Source: Cesiribacter sp. SM1 (GTDB taxonomy: Bacteria > Bacteroidota > Bacteroidia > Cytophagales > Cyclobacteriaceae). From it: a DNA stretch of 64,000 nucleotides. A model generated the notes under the pieces. The model was given only the letters and a program-made list of their open reading frames with translations. It had not been told where the DNA came from and ran no database searches. The stretch spans positions 1 to 64,000 of the forward strand of contig NZ_JAHXBU010000088.1 of the NCBI RefSeq assembly GCF_020178975.1, given 5' to 3'. Numbering within the stretch: position 1 is the stretch's first letter; each line of letters starts with the position of its first letter. The translations under genes and the position numbers were made by a program. Of this stretch, positions 25,108 through 32,424 are shown piece by piece.

Positions 25108-26604
25108 ATGGCTTCTAATTTTCAGAAAAGAAGTTTTAGGTCTACTACTAACACCAGTACCAGATCTGGTACAACTAACCGTTATGGCACCCCGCGTAAA
25201 ACAGCTAGCTCGGTAAGGGGCAGAACGCTAGGCAGAAGCAAACTCCGCAGTGGAAGTACCCTGACCAGGCGGCGGGTTGTTCAGCGAAAAGGAGCAGCAG
25301 TCAAAGGTGCCCAGAATCAACTTAAAAGATTTAAGCAGGGTTCTATACTGGCAGTTGCCATTACAGGGTTTCTTCTGATGGTGTTTGCGCCTGCAGAATC
25401 GGGCTACTCGCAGGATGCAGCAACAGCCGCCGATACGGTTGAGGTAAGCTCAGGCAATGAAGCTATGGAAGGCGGATTACTTGCACAGGCAACAGATGAA
25501 CCTGTAAATGATTCCTCCCAGGTAGAAGGGGAAAATCAGGCAGAGGAGGAGGAGGTTATAGCAGAGGAAGAGGAAGTAAACAACGAGCCAATTACCAGGG
25601 CTGCCCGTGAAGAAGCAGTTGGTGCTTTCCAAAACCTGTGGAAGCGCTTCTACGAAAATCTGCCCAAGCTGCTTGTTGCCATTGCTATTTTATTTGTTAC
25701 CTGGCTTTTTGCACGCTTTCTGAAATGGTTGCTGCCTAAAGTTTTAGGTAATTGGGAGCGTGCCGGGGCAATCATTACGCTGGTGAATATCTGTGTCTGG
25801 CTGTTTGCCATTGGTCTGGCTGTTACTGTTGTAGTAGGGGATATCAGGGCAATGGTAGGCTCATTAGGTTTGATTGGCCTTGCCCTGTCATGGTCGCTGC
25901 AAACACCAATCGAAAGTTTTACCGGCTGGCTGATCAATTCATTTAAGGGTTACTACCGGATTGGCGACCGCATCAGCGTAGGCGATGTGGTGGGCGATGT
26001 TTATAAAATTGATTTTTTAACCACTACTGTCTGGGAAATTGGTTCGCCCTTCAGGGAAGGGTACCTGCAGGCAGAGCAGCCCACCGGCAGGCTGGTTACC
26101 TTTCCCAACAATGAGGTTTTATCCGGTTCCGTGGTGAACTATACCAGCGATTTTCCTTATGTGTGGGATGAACTGGTGGTTGGCGTAGCAAACGAATCAG
26201 ACATAAAGCTAGCGATGCAGGTGCTGGAGGAGGTTGCCATGGGCCTGCTGGGGGATTATATGAGAGAGCCTGCCCAGCACTACGGGCAGATATTGAAACA
26301 GGCTGGTTTACATTACGATATACCCAATAAGCCACAGGTGTTTTTATCTACAACAGATTCCTGGACAAACGTTATCATTCGCTACCTGGTAGGTGCCCGT
26401 GAACGCCGCAAATGGAAAACAGAGCTTATTCTGCTAACTGCTGAAGCCACAGGCAAACCAGAGTACCACGATAAAATAATCCCGGTATATACCCGTCAGC
26501 AGATCCAGATGATCAACATAAAAGGGGAGCCTGTATCGCTGGATAGTTATGAAGATGAGGAGGATGACCAAAAGCCTTCCGGCAATGACAGAAACAAAAA
26601 TTAA
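25108..26604 (+). CDS. MscS-family mechanosensitive channel with basic Ser/Thr/Arg-rich N-terminus
   Basis: Inner-membrane tension-gated channel of 498 residues. The MscS core lies in the C-terminal two thirds: membrane segments at about 186-204, 219-245 and 250-275, the pore-helix region SLGLIGLALSWSLQTPIESF, then the beta domain DRISVGDVVGDVYKIDFLTT and TFPNNEVLSGSVVNYT. The first 78 residues are unlike the family: highly basic and rich in Ser, Thr, Arg and Gly (TTNTSTRSGTTNRYGTPRKT). Next comes a hydrophobic segment (80-95, signal-like) and a very acidic stretch (AEEEEVIAEEEEV, 145-157). No other plausible start codon lies nearer the hydrophobic segment, so the ATG at 25108 is kept. Confidence 0.85.
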   Translation: MASNFQKRSFRSTTNTSTRSGTTNRYGTPRKTASSVRGRTLGRSKLRSGSTLTRRRVVQRKGAAVKGAQNQLKRFKQGSILAVAITGFLLMVFAPAESGYSQDAATAADTVEVSSGNEAMEGGLLAQATDEPVNDSSQVEGENQAEEEEVIAEEEEVNNEPITRAAREEAVGAFQNLWKRFYENLPKLLVAIAILFVTWLFARFLKWLLPKVLGNWERAGAIITLVNICVWLFAIGLAVTVVVGDIRAMVGSLGLIGLALSWSLQTPIESFTGWLINSFKGYYRIGDRISVGDVVGDVYKIDFLTTTVWEIGSPFREGYLQAEQPTGRLVTFPNNEVLSGSVVNYTSDFPYVWDELVVGVANESDIKLAMQVLEEVAMGLLGDYMREPAQHYGQILKQAGLHYDIPNKPQVFLSTTDSWTNVIIRYLVGARERRKWKTELILLTAEATGKPEYHDKIIPVYTRQQIQMINIKGEPVSLDSYEDEEDDQKPSGNDRNKN

Positions 26605-26643
26605 AGCAGGTACTTGCTATTCTTAAACATCGTGCTTTAATTG

Positions 26644-26678
26644 GCAGCTTCTTGATAGAATTATGAGCAACAAGCTGC
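26644..26678 (+). other. upstream hairpin around the tyrosine-leader start codon
   Basis: GCAGCTT-C-TTG pairs with CAA-C-AAGCTGC: ten pairs with one C-C mismatch, and the leader ATG lies in the 13-base loop. In an attenuator this could be the protector or pause hairpin. The pairing is seen; the role is inferred. Confidence 0.5.
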
Positions 26679-26722
26679 GCTATTATTATTACTACTGCAA
26701 CCTAAGCCCTGCCCGGACTTAA
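26663..26722 (+). CDS. tyrosine-rich leader peptide (putative attenuator)
   Basis: A 19-codon ORF encoding MSNKLRYYYYYCNLSPART, with five consecutive Tyr codons (TAT TAT TAT TAC TAC, 26681-26695). It ends 49 bases before a terminator hairpin and about 120 bases before the aminotransferase-tyrA genes that make tyrosine. A run of codons for the pathway end product is the signature of leader peptides of the trp, his and pheA kind. The last codons (26711-26720) can pair with the terminator's 5' arm, so a ribosome stalled at Tyr codons would leave the antiterminator free, while one reaching the stop codon would cover it. The ORF and pairing are visible; the regulatory role is a strong inference. 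No TAnnTTTG promoter was found between 26604 and here. Confidence 0.8.
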   Translation: MSNKLRYYYYYCNLSPART

Positions 26723-26778
26723 GGATAGTAGCGCGTTGTTAACCAAAACAATACGATTCGATCTTACCAAGTCCCGGC
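26711..26778 (+). promoter_or_regulatory. antiterminator pairing of the tyrosine attenuator
   Basis: GCCCGGACTT (26711-26720, end of the leader ORF) is complementary to AAGTCCCGGC (26769-26778) at nine of ten positions, with one C-C mismatch. The second segment contains the whole 5' arm of the downstream terminator (26772-26777), so the two structures are mutually exclusive. Pairing worked out by hand; energies were not computed. Confidence 0.7.
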
Positions 26779-26795
26779 CTGCCGGGATTTTTTTT
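26771..26795 (+). terminator. attenuator terminator before the aminotransferase-tyrA genes
   Basis: GTCCCGG, loop CCTG, CCGGGAT, then eight T's in all (26788-26795). It lies 50 bases upstream of the aminotransferase ATG. It could in principle be the 3' terminator of the MscS gene, but the tyrosine leader directly upstream argues for attenuation. Confidence 0.85.
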
Positions 26796-26844
26796 GTCCA
26801 TAGTATAAGCAAAGCCTTTCCGAAAATAAATAAGCCTTAAAAAC

Positions 26845-28026
26845 ATGATAAGCACCGCAAATCGCATCGAAGGGGTACAGGAATACTACTTTTCCCGTAA
26901 GCTGGCCGAAGTTCGCCGGCTGAATACGCCTGAATTGCCTGTGATCAACCTGGGCATTGGGAGCCCCGATATGGCACCAGCGGAGAGTGCCGTAGAAGCA
27001 CTGGTAAGTGCTGCCCGGCAGGAGGGTAACCATGGCTACCAGAGCTATAAAGGCATTCCTGAACTGCGAAAAGCAATAGCTGCTTATTATGGAAATACTT
27101 ATGGTGTAGAACTCGATCCTGAAACCATGATTCTGCCACTGGTAGGTTCAAAAGAAGGTATTATGCACCTGACCATGGCATTTGTAAACCCAGGGGAGGA
27201 AGTACTGGTGCCAGATCCGGGCTACCCTACCTATGCAGCGGTGGCCAACTTAGTAGGCGCCACCATCAGGCCCTATGCCATAAAGGAAGAATTTAACTGG
27301 AATATTGACCTGGAGGAGCTAAAGCAGCAGGATCTTTCGCGGGTAAAACTCATGTGGATCAACTTTCCGCATATGCCAACAGGCAGCACTGCTACCACCG
27401 AGCAGCTGGCAGCACTGGTAGCGCTGGCCCGCCAGCATAATTTCCTGCTGGTAAATGATAATCCCTACAGCCTTATCCTCAACGAGAAGCCCCTTAGCGT
27501 GCTTTCTGTTCCCGGAGCCGCGGAGGTAGCCATGGAGCTTAACTCCCTTAGCAAATCGCACAATATGGCTGGCTGGCGTATTGGCTGGCTGGCCGGGCAT
27601 AAAGACTATGTAGATGCCGTACTGCGGGTAAAAAGCAATATGGATTCTGGTATGTTCCTGGGCCTCCAGCATGCTGCCGTGGAGGCACTGCAGCAGGGAG
27701 AGGAATGGTTCGGAAAGCTTAACCAGGAGTATAGCAGGCGTAAAAAAGTTGCCGCACAAATTATGGATGCACTGGAATGCACCTTTACCAATGATCAGTC
27801 GGGGATGTTCCTGTGGGCCAAGGCGCCGGAAAAAGTAACAGATGTACCTGCCTGGATCGATGAGATCCTGTATGCCACCCATGTGTTTCTTACCCCCGGC
27901 TTTATATTTGGTGATGCCGGCAAGCGTTACGTACGCCTCTCGCTCTGCAGCCCCCTGGAGGCCCTGGAAGAGGCCAAAAGCAGGATAACAGGCTTTCTAC
28001 AGCAAAGCGCTGCAGCTGCCCATTAA
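26845..28026 (+). CDS. class I/II PLP aminotransferase, probably aromatic amino-acid biosynthesis
   Basis: Fold-type I aminotransferase of 393 residues. The PLP lysine is Lys237 in NSLSKSHNMAGWRIGW, the cofactor-stacking region is VPDPGYPTY (122-130), and NDNPYSLI (204-211) holds the phosphate/ring-binding Asp/Tyr. The usual NPTG signature reads HMPTG (176-180), so the Asn that contacts the pyridine hydroxyl is replaced by Met; I believe related Bacteroidota enzymes share this, but did not check. Family similarity is to LL-diaminopimelate/aspartate aminotransferases. Its position directly before tyrA and behind a Tyr leader suggests that it transaminates 4-hydroxyphenylpyruvate (and perhaps phenylpyruvate). 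Confidence 0.85.
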   Translation: MISTANRIEGVQEYYFSRKLAEVRRLNTPELPVINLGIGSPDMAPAESAVEALVSAARQEGNHGYQSYKGIPELRKAIAAYYGNTYGVELDPETMILPLVGSKEGIMHLTMAFVNPGEEVLVPDPGYPTYAAVANLVGATIRPYAIKEEFNWNIDLEELKQQDLSRVKLMWINFPHMPTGSTATTEQLAALVALARQHNFLLVNDNPYSLILNEKPLSVLSVPGAAEVAMELNSLSKSHNMAGWRIGWLAGHKDYVDAVLRVKSNMDSGMFLGLQHAAVEALQQGEEWFGKLNQEYSRRKKVAAQIMDALECTFTNDQSGMFLWAKAPEKVTDVPAWIDEILYATHVFLTPGFIFGDAGKRYVRLSLCSPLEALEEAKSRITGFLQQSAAAAH

Positions 28027-28069
28027 TAACTACTCCTTTAACTGATTAATTATTTTCGCTACTATTTAC

Positions 28070-28942
28070 ATGAAACGCATAACGATTGTTGGTCTGGGCC
28101 TGATTGGGGGTTCAGTTGCAAAAGAACTAGACCAGGCAAAGGTAGCCCTGGAGCTCATAGGTGTGGAGGCAAATCCTGCCCATGCACAGGAAGCGCTTGC
28201 CCTGGGCCTTGTACACAAAGTGCTGCCGCTGCAGGAAGCAGTAAGGCAGTCGGATGTAGTGCTGCTGGCCATTCCAGTAAACGTTATCAATAAACTCCTG
28301 CCCGAGCTGCTGGACCACCTGGCAGCTGGCGCAGTTGTAATTGATCTGGGGTCTACAAAGCGGCAGCTGTGTGCTTCTGTAAAAGACCATCCAAAGCGGG
28401 GGCAGTATGTTGCGGCTCACCCCATTGCAGGTACCGAAAATACAGGCCCAAAGGCTGCTTTTCTGGGCTTGTTCAGGGGTAAGATCAACATTATTTGTGA
28501 GCAGGAGGCATCTTCTGCAGAGGCACTTGCCACTGCAGCAGAGATCTTTAACATCCTGGGCATGAATACCACTTACATGACCCCCGAACAGCACGACCGC
28601 CAGCTGGCCTATACCTCGCATCTCTCGCACGTAAGTGCTTTTATGTTAAGCACCACCGTTATGAAAAAAGGAGAGGAAGAGGAAGATCTTTTTGCCCTGG
28701 CCGGGAGTGGTTTTGCCTCTGCCGTGCGGCTGGCAAAAAGCTCCCCCGCTATGTGGGCCCCCATTGCCGAGCAGAATGTGGAGTACCTGAACCAGGCCCT
28801 AAGCGAGTACATTGCACAGCTGCAGCGCTTTCAGCAGCGCCTGCAAAATAAAGACATTCCCGGCCTTTTTGAGCTTATGAAAGAAGCTAACAGCATCAGT
28901 CCCCTGCTCGATAAAATTTCCAAAAGCCATCCCATTAAATAA
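28070..28942 (+). CDS. tyrA: prephenate dehydrogenase
   Basis: NAD-dependent oxidative decarboxylation of prephenate to 4-hydroxyphenylpyruvate, the committed tyrosine branch; cytoplasmic. The 290-residue protein begins with a Rossmann glycine loop (IVGLGLIGGSVA, 5-16), then VIDLGSTKRQL, the catalytic-His region AHPIAGTENTGPKAAF, and AYTSHLSHVSAFML. There is no fused chorismate-mutase or ACT domain, so feedback by tyrosine may rely on transcription. It follows the aminotransferase by 43 bp and is probably cotranscribed from the attenuated promoter. Confidence 0.94.
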   Translation: MKRITIVGLGLIGGSVAKELDQAKVALELIGVEANPAHAQEALALGLVHKVLPLQEAVRQSDVVLLAIPVNVINKLLPELLDHLAAGAVVIDLGSTKRQLCASVKDHPKRGQYVAAHPIAGTENTGPKAAFLGLFRGKINIICEQEASSAEALATAAEIFNILGMNTTYMTPEQHDRQLAYTSHLSHVSAFMLSTTVMKKGEEEEDLFALAGSGFASAVRLAKSSPAMWAPIAEQNVEYLNQALSEYIAQLQRFQQRLQNKDIPGLFELMKEANSISPLLDKISKSHPIK

Positions 28943-29055
28943 TTGGCTCCATGATTAAAACAGCACTTGTTGCTGCTGAGATCTTACTCAATACATGCTA
29001 AACACTCAAAAATACAGTTTCAGGAAACTTTCCTGTTCCTGCGGAGTAAAGATGT

Positions 29056-29108
29056 AAGCCAGGCTTTTCAGCGCCTAAAATTGCTTGGAAAGCCTGTGCT
29101 ATTTTTTT
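29056..29108 (+). terminator. probable terminator after tyrA
   Basis: AAGCCAGGCTTTTC pairs with GGAAAGCCTGTGCTATT with one bulged T, followed by a T-run. A 16-codon ORF just before it (28951-29001) shows no informative codon run. Confidence 0.6.
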
Positions 29109-29127
29109 CATCACAATTATTTTATAC

Positions 29128-30102
29128 ATGATTAAGATCGGATACCATGCATCTCATGAACAGTTCGCCCCAAGTTTTCTGCTAAAGTGTGTAATAAAGG
29201 CAGAGGAGGCTGGTTTCGGAGCTGCGCTTTCTTCGGATCATATACACCCATGGAGTGAAACACAAGGAGAATCGGCCTTTGCCTGGAGCTGGCTTGGGGC
29301 CGCCATGCAGGCAACTTCCCTGGAGTTTGGCGTGGTGAATGCACCAGGACAGCGCTACCATCCGGCCATTATTGCGCAGGCAGCTGCTACCCTGGAGGAG
29401 ATGTTCCCCAACCGTTTCTGGCTATGCCAGGGCAGTGGTCAGGCCCTGAATGAAGCCATAACAGGCGAAAAATGGCCGGCAAAAGCAGACCGGAATGCCC
29501 GCCTGAAAGAATGTGTGGAGGTAACCCGTGCACTGTGGCGGGGCGAGCGGGTGAGCCACTATGGCCTTGTTACTGTAGAAGAAGCACAGCTATATACCTT
29601 GCCTAAAACGCCTCCAGCCATTATCGGCGCAGCCATAACCCCCCAAACCGCCGCCTGGATGGGCGACTGGACAGATGGCCTGATTACCATCTCCAAACCT
29701 AAAGAAGAACTGCAGAAGGTGGTGGATGCCTACAGGAGCAGCGGAGGCAGCTCAAAGCAAATGATCCTCAAACTGCATATTTCCTATCATTCTGACGAGC
29801 AAAAAGCAAAGCGTGGAGCCTTTGAGCAGTGGAAGACGAATATATTGGGAGATAAGCTGCAGGCAGATCTTAAAACTCCACAGCAGTTTGAGCAGGCATC
29901 AAAATTTGTAAGGCCAGAGGATATTGAGCAGCATGTTCATATTACCTCCAGCCCCGGTAAAATTGTAGACCTGGTAGGAATGTATGCAGAAATGGGCTTC
30001 AGTAAAATAATTCTGCATAATGTAAACCTGGAGCAGGAGCAATTTATTGAGGCCTTTGGTGAAAAAATGCAGCCCCAGCTGCAGGCATTAACACAGGCAT
30101 AA
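29128..30102 (+). CDS. LLM-class flavin oxidoreductase, probably non-F420 (TIGR03885-like)
   Basis: Luciferase-like TIM-barrel oxidoreductase of 324 residues. The N-terminus KIGYHASHEQFAPSFLL, SSDHIHPWSE (30s-40s), FGVVNAPGQRYHPAIIAQAA and LCQGSGQALNE are typical of the luciferase-like monooxygenase/F420-dependent family. The subfamily I recall with the YHASHEQ start is annotated as a probable non-F420 flavinoid oxidoreductase, which fits since Bacteroidota generally lack F420. Substrate unknown. It lies after the tyrA terminator with its own start and has no clear operon partner. Confidence 0.8.
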   Translation: MIKIGYHASHEQFAPSFLLKCVIKAEEAGFGAALSSDHIHPWSETQGESAFAWSWLGAAMQATSLEFGVVNAPGQRYHPAIIAQAAATLEEMFPNRFWLCQGSGQALNEAITGEKWPAKADRNARLKECVEVTRALWRGERVSHYGLVTVEEAQLYTLPKTPPAIIGAAITPQTAAWMGDWTDGLITISKPKEELQKVVDAYRSSGGSSKQMILKLHISYHSDEQKAKRGAFEQWKTNILGDKLQADLKTPQQFEQASKFVRPEDIEQHVHITSSPGKIVDLVGMYAEMGFSKIILHNVNLEQEQFIEAFGEKMQPQLQALTQA

Positions 30103-30231
30103 ATAGTTGCCTGGTGTAAAATATATGCTGGTTTATACTATCTATAGCCACATACACCTGTTGCAAACGAACCTGCAGAATAGAGATGGTGTTAATGGAA
30201 AAAGTGCCTGGCAGGCCCTCTGTCAGCTTAG

Positions 30232-31422
30232 GTGCTTCATTTCCTATTAACAGTATCAGAATTGATTATAAGCAATATATCTTTGTTTAAGTACCTGCGT
30301 GGGCGAGCCTGCAGGTCTAAAACTTTCAGCAGCATAGGCCTTTTGGGGCTTGCCTGCGTAATTGTATCGCTTTTCCTGGCTGCTGCCCCGGCTGAGCCTA
30401 GTACAAATCCTATTGCCCTGCAGCCCGAGAGCCTTCCCATCATCCCAAAGGAATTTTTTATTACCGAGGTGCTGGATGAGCGTGAAAACCAGAAGGCAGT
30501 TGCCTGGCTGCTTCCTGTTGCACAAACACTTAATCCAGCAGCCAAAGCACAGCCGGTAGATCTTCAGGGAGGCGGACAGGCACTTAAGCAGTTTATTCAC
30601 CAGAGCCTTCCGGTAAATAAAAAGCTAAGGCCTGTTGTGGTACGTATACATGATTTTAAAGTAACGGAAAAAGCCGGCTCTGAGGGCAGGGTAGAGGGCA
30701 GGGTGCAGCTCTCCATGTCTTTCGATTTGCTGCGCGATGGTGAGTATGTGTATCTTACAGACTATGAGGGAGCTGTTCGCTACAGCAGATCCCCGGGCCA
30801 GCATACCGTGGTGGAGCCAGCCCTGCGGCGCTCTTTAGCCAGTGGCCTTAAATTTTTGAATGAATGGATGGATACTGAGGCCACAAAAAATGAAAAGCTG
30901 GCGCTGGGTGTAAAAGTGTTTTTCACTGATTATGTGCAGCATAACAAAGCTGATACTGTTTTCTATGACCCTGCACGTCCACTTCGTTGGGATGATTTTG
31001 TGGGTAAACCAGTAGGGAGCAGGTATGCAGCACAGGTGTTTCCAAGTTTTGGCTATGGTGGTCCTTCAGCAGTGGTTGATGGCTACATTCACCTGAACCT
31101 GAACATGAAGGTATTTGTGCTGAAGGAAAATTCCTGGGTAAGAGCCGGGGCCAATAATGATTATGCGCTTAATCATGAGCAGCGGCATTTTGATATTGTT
31201 AAACTGGTGGTGGAACGCTTCAAAAACAGAATAACTTCAAAGCAGCTGCCTGTGGTAGACTACGGCGGCATCATTGCCTATGAATATATTGAATCGTTCC
31301 GCGAAATGAACCGCCTGCAGGATCAGTATGATTCTGAAACACAGCATGGGCTGAACAATTCGGCACAGGAGCGCTGGAATGCCCGCATCGAGAAAGAACT
31401 GCGCGAGATGGGGGTAAAGTAG
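30232..31422 (+). CDS. DUF922-family putative zinc metallopeptidase, non-ATG start
   Basis: Predicted secreted or membrane-anchored protein of up to 396 residues. A hydrophobic signal segment (IGLLGLACVIVSLFLAAAPA, 35-54) is followed by an N-terminal domain and a C-terminal DUF922-like part: RPLRWDDFVGKP (249-260) and NHEQRHFDIVKL with HExxH at His315-Glu316-His319. HExxH suggests zinc peptidase activity, known for the family only by prediction. No ATG occurs in frame upstream of the signal segment: the start must be GTG at 30232 or a later TTG. No second catalytic residue could be assigned. Confidence 0.75.
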   Translation: MLHFLLTVSELIISNISLFKYLRGRACRSKTFSSIGLLGLACVIVSLFLAAAPAEPSTNPIALQPESLPIIPKEFFITEVLDERENQKAVAWLLPVAQTLNPAAKAQPVDLQGGGQALKQFIHQSLPVNKKLRPVVVRIHDFKVTEKAGSEGRVEGRVQLSMSFDLLRDGEYVYLTDYEGAVRYSRSPGQHTVVEPALRRSLASGLKFLNEWMDTEATKNEKLALGVKVFFTDYVQHNKADTVFYDPARPLRWDDFVGKPVGSRYAAQVFPSFGYGGPSAVVDGYIHLNLNMKVFVLKENSWVRAGANNDYALNHEQRHFDIVKLVVERFKNRITSKQLPVVDYGGIIAYEYIESFREMNRLQDQYDSETQHGLNNSAQERWNARIEKELREMGVK

Positions 31423-31430
31423 GTGGTTAA

Positions 31431-31450
31431 TACCTCATACCCCACACCCC
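31431..31450 (+). repeat. short heptamer array between converging genes
   Basis: TACCTCA, TACCCCA, CACCCC: about three units of the TAnCCnn type directly after the DUF922 stop. Confidence 0.4.
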
Positions 31451-31451
31451 T

Positions 31452-32324
31452 CTATTTTCTCTTGTAAAAGTAAAGATTAACCATGGTGCCAATGCCTTTT
31501 TCGCTGAGGGTAAAAAAGCCTTTGTTGTCATTAGCAAAGGTGATGGCTTCGCCCTGTGGTTCCAGCAGGTAAGGCAGGCTGGTGAATGAATTGTTAAGTG
31601 CCTCCCCGATAGACTGTGTTTCTGAGCGGCTGTAATGATAGAGGTTGGTATAGGTTTTTATAATAATGTCTTTTCCATCTGGTGATTGAGCTGCACTCAC
31701 AACATTATTATAAGGCAGCGTACCCACCAGGGTAGGGGTGTTTATGCTGGTGTAACTGTAGGGGTGGGCCAGGCGGTAGATTTTAGCCACATCATCTCTT
31801 TTGGTGATGATGTAAATATCACTGCTGGTGGCATCAACCAGAAAAGCCTCCGCGTCGTGTGGGGTATCGGGGTATTTGAAACTAATGGTTTTTATGTTCT
31901 CAACAGTATCTACAGCAGCGGCAGGCTCCGGGAACTGGTAAATGGTGTAGGTGCCGTATACCTGGTTGTTATCGCCAAAGTCTGCAAGGTACAGATCGTT
32001 GCCGGAAAGTATCATATCTTCCCAGTCTCTGTTAACTGTTCCTTTCAGGAACACCTTCTTTTTAACACTGCCATCATGCCCCATCAGGTACAGCTGGGTT
32101 GGATTGCCGCTATCTTCCTGCGCCCAGAGGTGTCCTGGATAAGTTTTGCTGTCGGCAATGCCGGAGGTTTCCAGTACCATGGGCACAACCGCCTTTCGTA
32201 CAGGCTCGGCTTCGAACTGGGAGGCCGGTAGCGGTGGTGTTGGCTCCACTACTGGCTCATTATCGCATGTAAAACAAGCCGACGCAAGTACAAGAAGTGA
32301 TATGAGATCCGGAATCATTTTCAT
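31452..32324 (-). CDS. hypothetical propeller-like lipoprotein
   Basis: Secreted protein of 290 residues if started at the ATG at 32324 (an earlier ATG at 32351 is also in frame). The signal ends around LASACFTC, probably a lipid-attached cysteine. Repeated blade-like segments are visible: SGIADSKTYPGHLWAQEDSG, NRDWEDMILSGNDLYLADFG, YPDTPHDAEAFLVDATSSDI and YLLEPQGEAITFANDNKGFF. The DWEDM, DAEAF and GEAITF pattern recurs in Bacteroidota beta-propeller proteins of unknown function, some annotated esterase-like. I do not recognise a precise family. Convergent with the DUF922 gene. Confidence 0.7.
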   Translation of the reverse strand: MKMIPDLISLLVLASACFTCDNEPVVEPTPPLPASQFEAEPVRKAVVPMVLETSGIADSKTYPGHLWAQEDSGNPTQLYLMGHDGSVKKKVFLKGTVNRDWEDMILSGNDLYLADFGDNNQVYGTYTIYQFPEPAAAVDTVENIKTISFKYPDTPHDAEAFLVDATSSDIYIITKRDDVAKIYRLAHPYSYTSINTPTLVGTLPYNNVVSAAQSPDGKDIIIKTYTNLYHYSRSETQSIGEALNNSFTSLPYLLEPQGEAITFANDNKGFFTLSEKGIGTMVNLYFYKRK

Positions 32325-32424
32325 GGAAGATTTAGGCTGTAAGTGGTTCAAAATTACAGCTTTGTTTGTAAAATATTATTATTTTGTGAAATAATAATAT
32401 AACTTCTCTACTAATGGCGGGTGC

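Noticed and set aside
25108-25345. Frameshift or fusion as an explanation of the basic MscS N-terminus
   Set aside because: The frame is continuous into the hydrophobic segment, and no alternative start codon lies close to that segment, so a real extension is simpler.
28951-29001. 16-codon ORF (MIKTALVAAEILLNTC) before a hairpin, considered as a second leader peptide
   Set aside because: It has no run of codons for one amino acid linked to the downstream oxidoreductase, and the hairpin is best read as the tyrA terminator.
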